This document shows positions 62,855 to 64,000 of a DNA stretch of 64,000 nucleotides, piece by piece (within the stretch, counting starts at the first letter, position 1; every line of letters starts with the position of its first letter). The position numbers and the translations under genes were made by a program. This DNA is from Pelomonas sp. Root1217 (lineage in GTDB: Bacteria > Pseudomonadota > Gammaproteobacteria > Burkholderiales > Burkholderiaceae_C), in contig NZ_LMDC01000001.1 in assembly GCF_001425705.1 (NCBI RefSeq), forward strand, positions 868,001-932,000, written 5' to 3'. The notes under the pieces were generated by a model. That model was not told the origin of the DNA. It saw only the letters and a program-made list of their open reading frames with translations, and searched no databases.

Positions 62855-64000
62855 ATGAGTTTCGATACCCTGGGCCTGAACGAAGTGGTCCTGAAGGCCG
62901 TGAAAGATTCCGGCTATGAGAACGCCACCGACGTGCAGACGCTCGCCATTCCCGCTGCCATTGCCAACAAGGACCTGATGGTCTCGGCGCGCACGGGCTC
63001 GGGCAAGACCGCTGCCTTCATCCTGCCGGCGCTGGAAAAGATCCTGGCCGCACGTGGTGACGACAGCAAGAAGCGCGAAAAGGGCAAGGTCTACGGACCC
63101 AAGATCCTGGTGCTGGCCCCCACCCGTGAGCTGGCCATGCAGGTCGCCAAGGCCGCACAGACCTACGGCCGCTTCATTCCGGGCCTGAAGGTCGCAACCG
63201 TGCTGGGCGGCATGCCCTACCCGCTGCAGATCCGCCAGCTGATGGGCCCTTTGGACATCCTGATCGCGACCCCCGGCCGCCTGATCGACCACATCAACTC
63301 CGGCAAGTGTGTGCTGGGCAATGTCGAAATGCTGGTGCTGGACGAAGCTGACCGCATGCTGGACATGGGCTTCATCGACGACATCACGATGATCGCCGGC
63401 AATACCCCTGCCGAGCGCCAGACCGTGATGTTCAGCGCCACGTTCGCCGGCCACGTCGGCCGTCTCGCGCAAAACCTGCTGAAGGATCCGCAGCGCATCG
63501 AGGTCGCCAACCACACCGACACGCACGAGAACATCGAGCAGCGCCTGCACTGGGCCGACAACCCCCACCACAAGGACCAACTGCTGGAATCCATCCTGGC
63601 GCTGCCGGAGATGGAGCAGGCGGTGGTCTTCACCAGCACGCAGCGTGACGCAGACTGGCTGGCCGATCGCCTGGCCGAGATCGGCCACTCGGTGGCGCCG
63701 CTGCACGGCGCGATGCCGCAAGGCAAGCGCAATCGCGTGCTGCAGGCCCTGCGCAGCAAGCAGGTGCGTGTGCTGGTCGCTACCGACGTTGCCGCTCGCG
63801 GCATCGACGTGCCGACGATCAGCCACGTCATCAACTACGGCCTGCCGATGAAGGCTGAGGACTATGTGCACCGCATCGGCCGCACCGGCCGTGCCGGCCG
63901 CCAGGGCCTGGCGATCACGCTGGGCATGCGCGACGACGTGTCCATGATCCGCCGCATCCAGCAGTTCACGACGCAGACCATTCCGGTGCAGCAGATCGCC
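62855..64000 (+). CDS. DEAD-box RNA helicase, RhlE type, 3' end outside window (first 382 aa)
   Basis: An ATP-dependent RNA helicase that remodels RNA in ribosome assembly or RNA decay. The start is ATG 62855 (MSFDTLGLNEVVLKAV), and the frame is open to the window end. Motifs in order: Q-motif with DVQTLAIP, Walker A ARTGSGKT, PTRELA, TPGRLID, LDEADRML, SAT, VFTSTQRDAD, ATDVAARGIDVP and HRIGRTGRAGR. The C-terminal tail, often basic in RhlE proteins, is not included. The leader upstream is long. Confidence 0.95.
   Translation, partial: MSFDTLGLNEVVLKAVKDSGYENATDVQTLAIPAAIANKDLMVSARTGSGKTAAFILPALEKILAARGDDSKKREKGKVYGPKILVLAPTRELAMQVAKAAQTYGRFIPGLKVATVLGGMPYPLQIRQLMGPLDILIATPGRLIDHINSGKCVLGNVEMLVLDEADRMLDMGFIDDITMIAGNTPAERQTVMFSATFAGHVGRLAQNLLKDPQRIEVANHTDTHENIEQRLHWADNPHHKDQLLESILALPEMEQAVVFTSTQRDADWLADRLAEIGHSVAPLHGAMPQGKRNRVLQALRSKQVRVLVATDVAARGIDVPTISHVINYGLPMKAEDYVHRIGRTGRAGRQGLAITLGMRDDVSMIRRIQQFTTQTIPVQQIA

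Overview
The window is 64 kb of dense, GC-rich, mostly core-type bacterial chromosome. Gene content and protein families point to a betaproteobacterium of the order Burkholderiales, probably the Roseateles/Mitsuaria/Rubrivivax (Sphaerotilaceae) side. The clues are a Bug-type binding protein, paired dimeric and monomeric isocitrate dehydrogenases, clpS-clpA next to a cold-shock gene, an MHS-family transporter with a periplasmic insertion, cyanophycinases, and 4-nt ATGA/GTGA gene overlaps nearly everywhere. The genus is an inference. I see no prophage, transposase, CRISPR array or rRNA. There is one tRNA, serine GCU.

Layout. 1-6.7 kb: end of icd, a small unknown gene, icd2 (monomeric isocitrate dehydrogenase), a cold-shock gene, clpS-clpA. 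6.7-9.9 kb (minus strand): a coupled run ppiA-ppiB-lpxH-mtfA plus a TPR protein. 9.9-15.8 kb (plus): cysS, a 3-methyladenine glycosylase, accA, tilS, lysC with an apparent internal start for a beta subunit, and tRNA-Ser. 16-19 kb: a Bug-type periplasmic binding protein translationally coupled to a membrane CHASE-PAS-GGDEF diguanylate cyclase. 19-28 kb: fdhD, a PaiB-like protein, an M16 peptidase, a DUF72 protein, ETF-ubiquinone oxidoreductase, an SDR, a YceH-like protein and a thioesterase.

28-34 kb is a probable cyanophycin-use locus: a TonB-dependent receptor divergent from two tandem cyanophycinases, one with a signal peptide and one without. 34-38 kb holds small proteins, a YbaK-like deacylase, a DUF1289 protein, a DsbA-fold isomerase and an MHS transporter. 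38-45.3 kb is a sucrose-use cluster: a LacI-type regulator, a TonB receptor preceded by a perfect LacI-type operator palindrome, fructokinase, an MFS/GPH sugar transporter and sucrose phosphorylase. The proposed route is outer membrane receptor, inner membrane symporter, phosphorolysis to glucose-1-phosphate plus fructose, then fructose phosphorylation.

45-49 kb: a small membrane protein and a sensor kinase divergent from a LivK-type binding protein, with a G-quadruplex-like tract between them, then an atypical SDR. 49.35-49.52 kb is a three-copy 56-bp tandem repeat, each unit an inverted repeat. 49.5-54.7 kb: penicillin acylase-family hydrolase, a CsgG-like protein with an SH3 domain, an SDR, an alpha/beta hydrolase and a small membrane protein. 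54.7-57.9 kb (minus): a coupled operon of M48 peptidase, pterin dehydratase, rsgA and a DUF3047 lipoprotein. A 160-bp near-perfect palindromic element sits between the M48 gene and orn. The window closes with a pabB-pabC fusion, an S8 peptidase, a DUF2087 protein and the first 382 codons of an RhlE-type DEAD-box helicase behind a 522-bp gene-free leader.

The most novel-looking observations are the two binding-protein/signalling pairs (Bug-GGDEF and LivK-histidine kinase), the receptor plus double cyanophycinase locus, the phosphorylase version of a TonB-linked sucrose locus, and the two palindromic repeat elements. All calls rest on reading the sequence and motif recognition. No database search was run.
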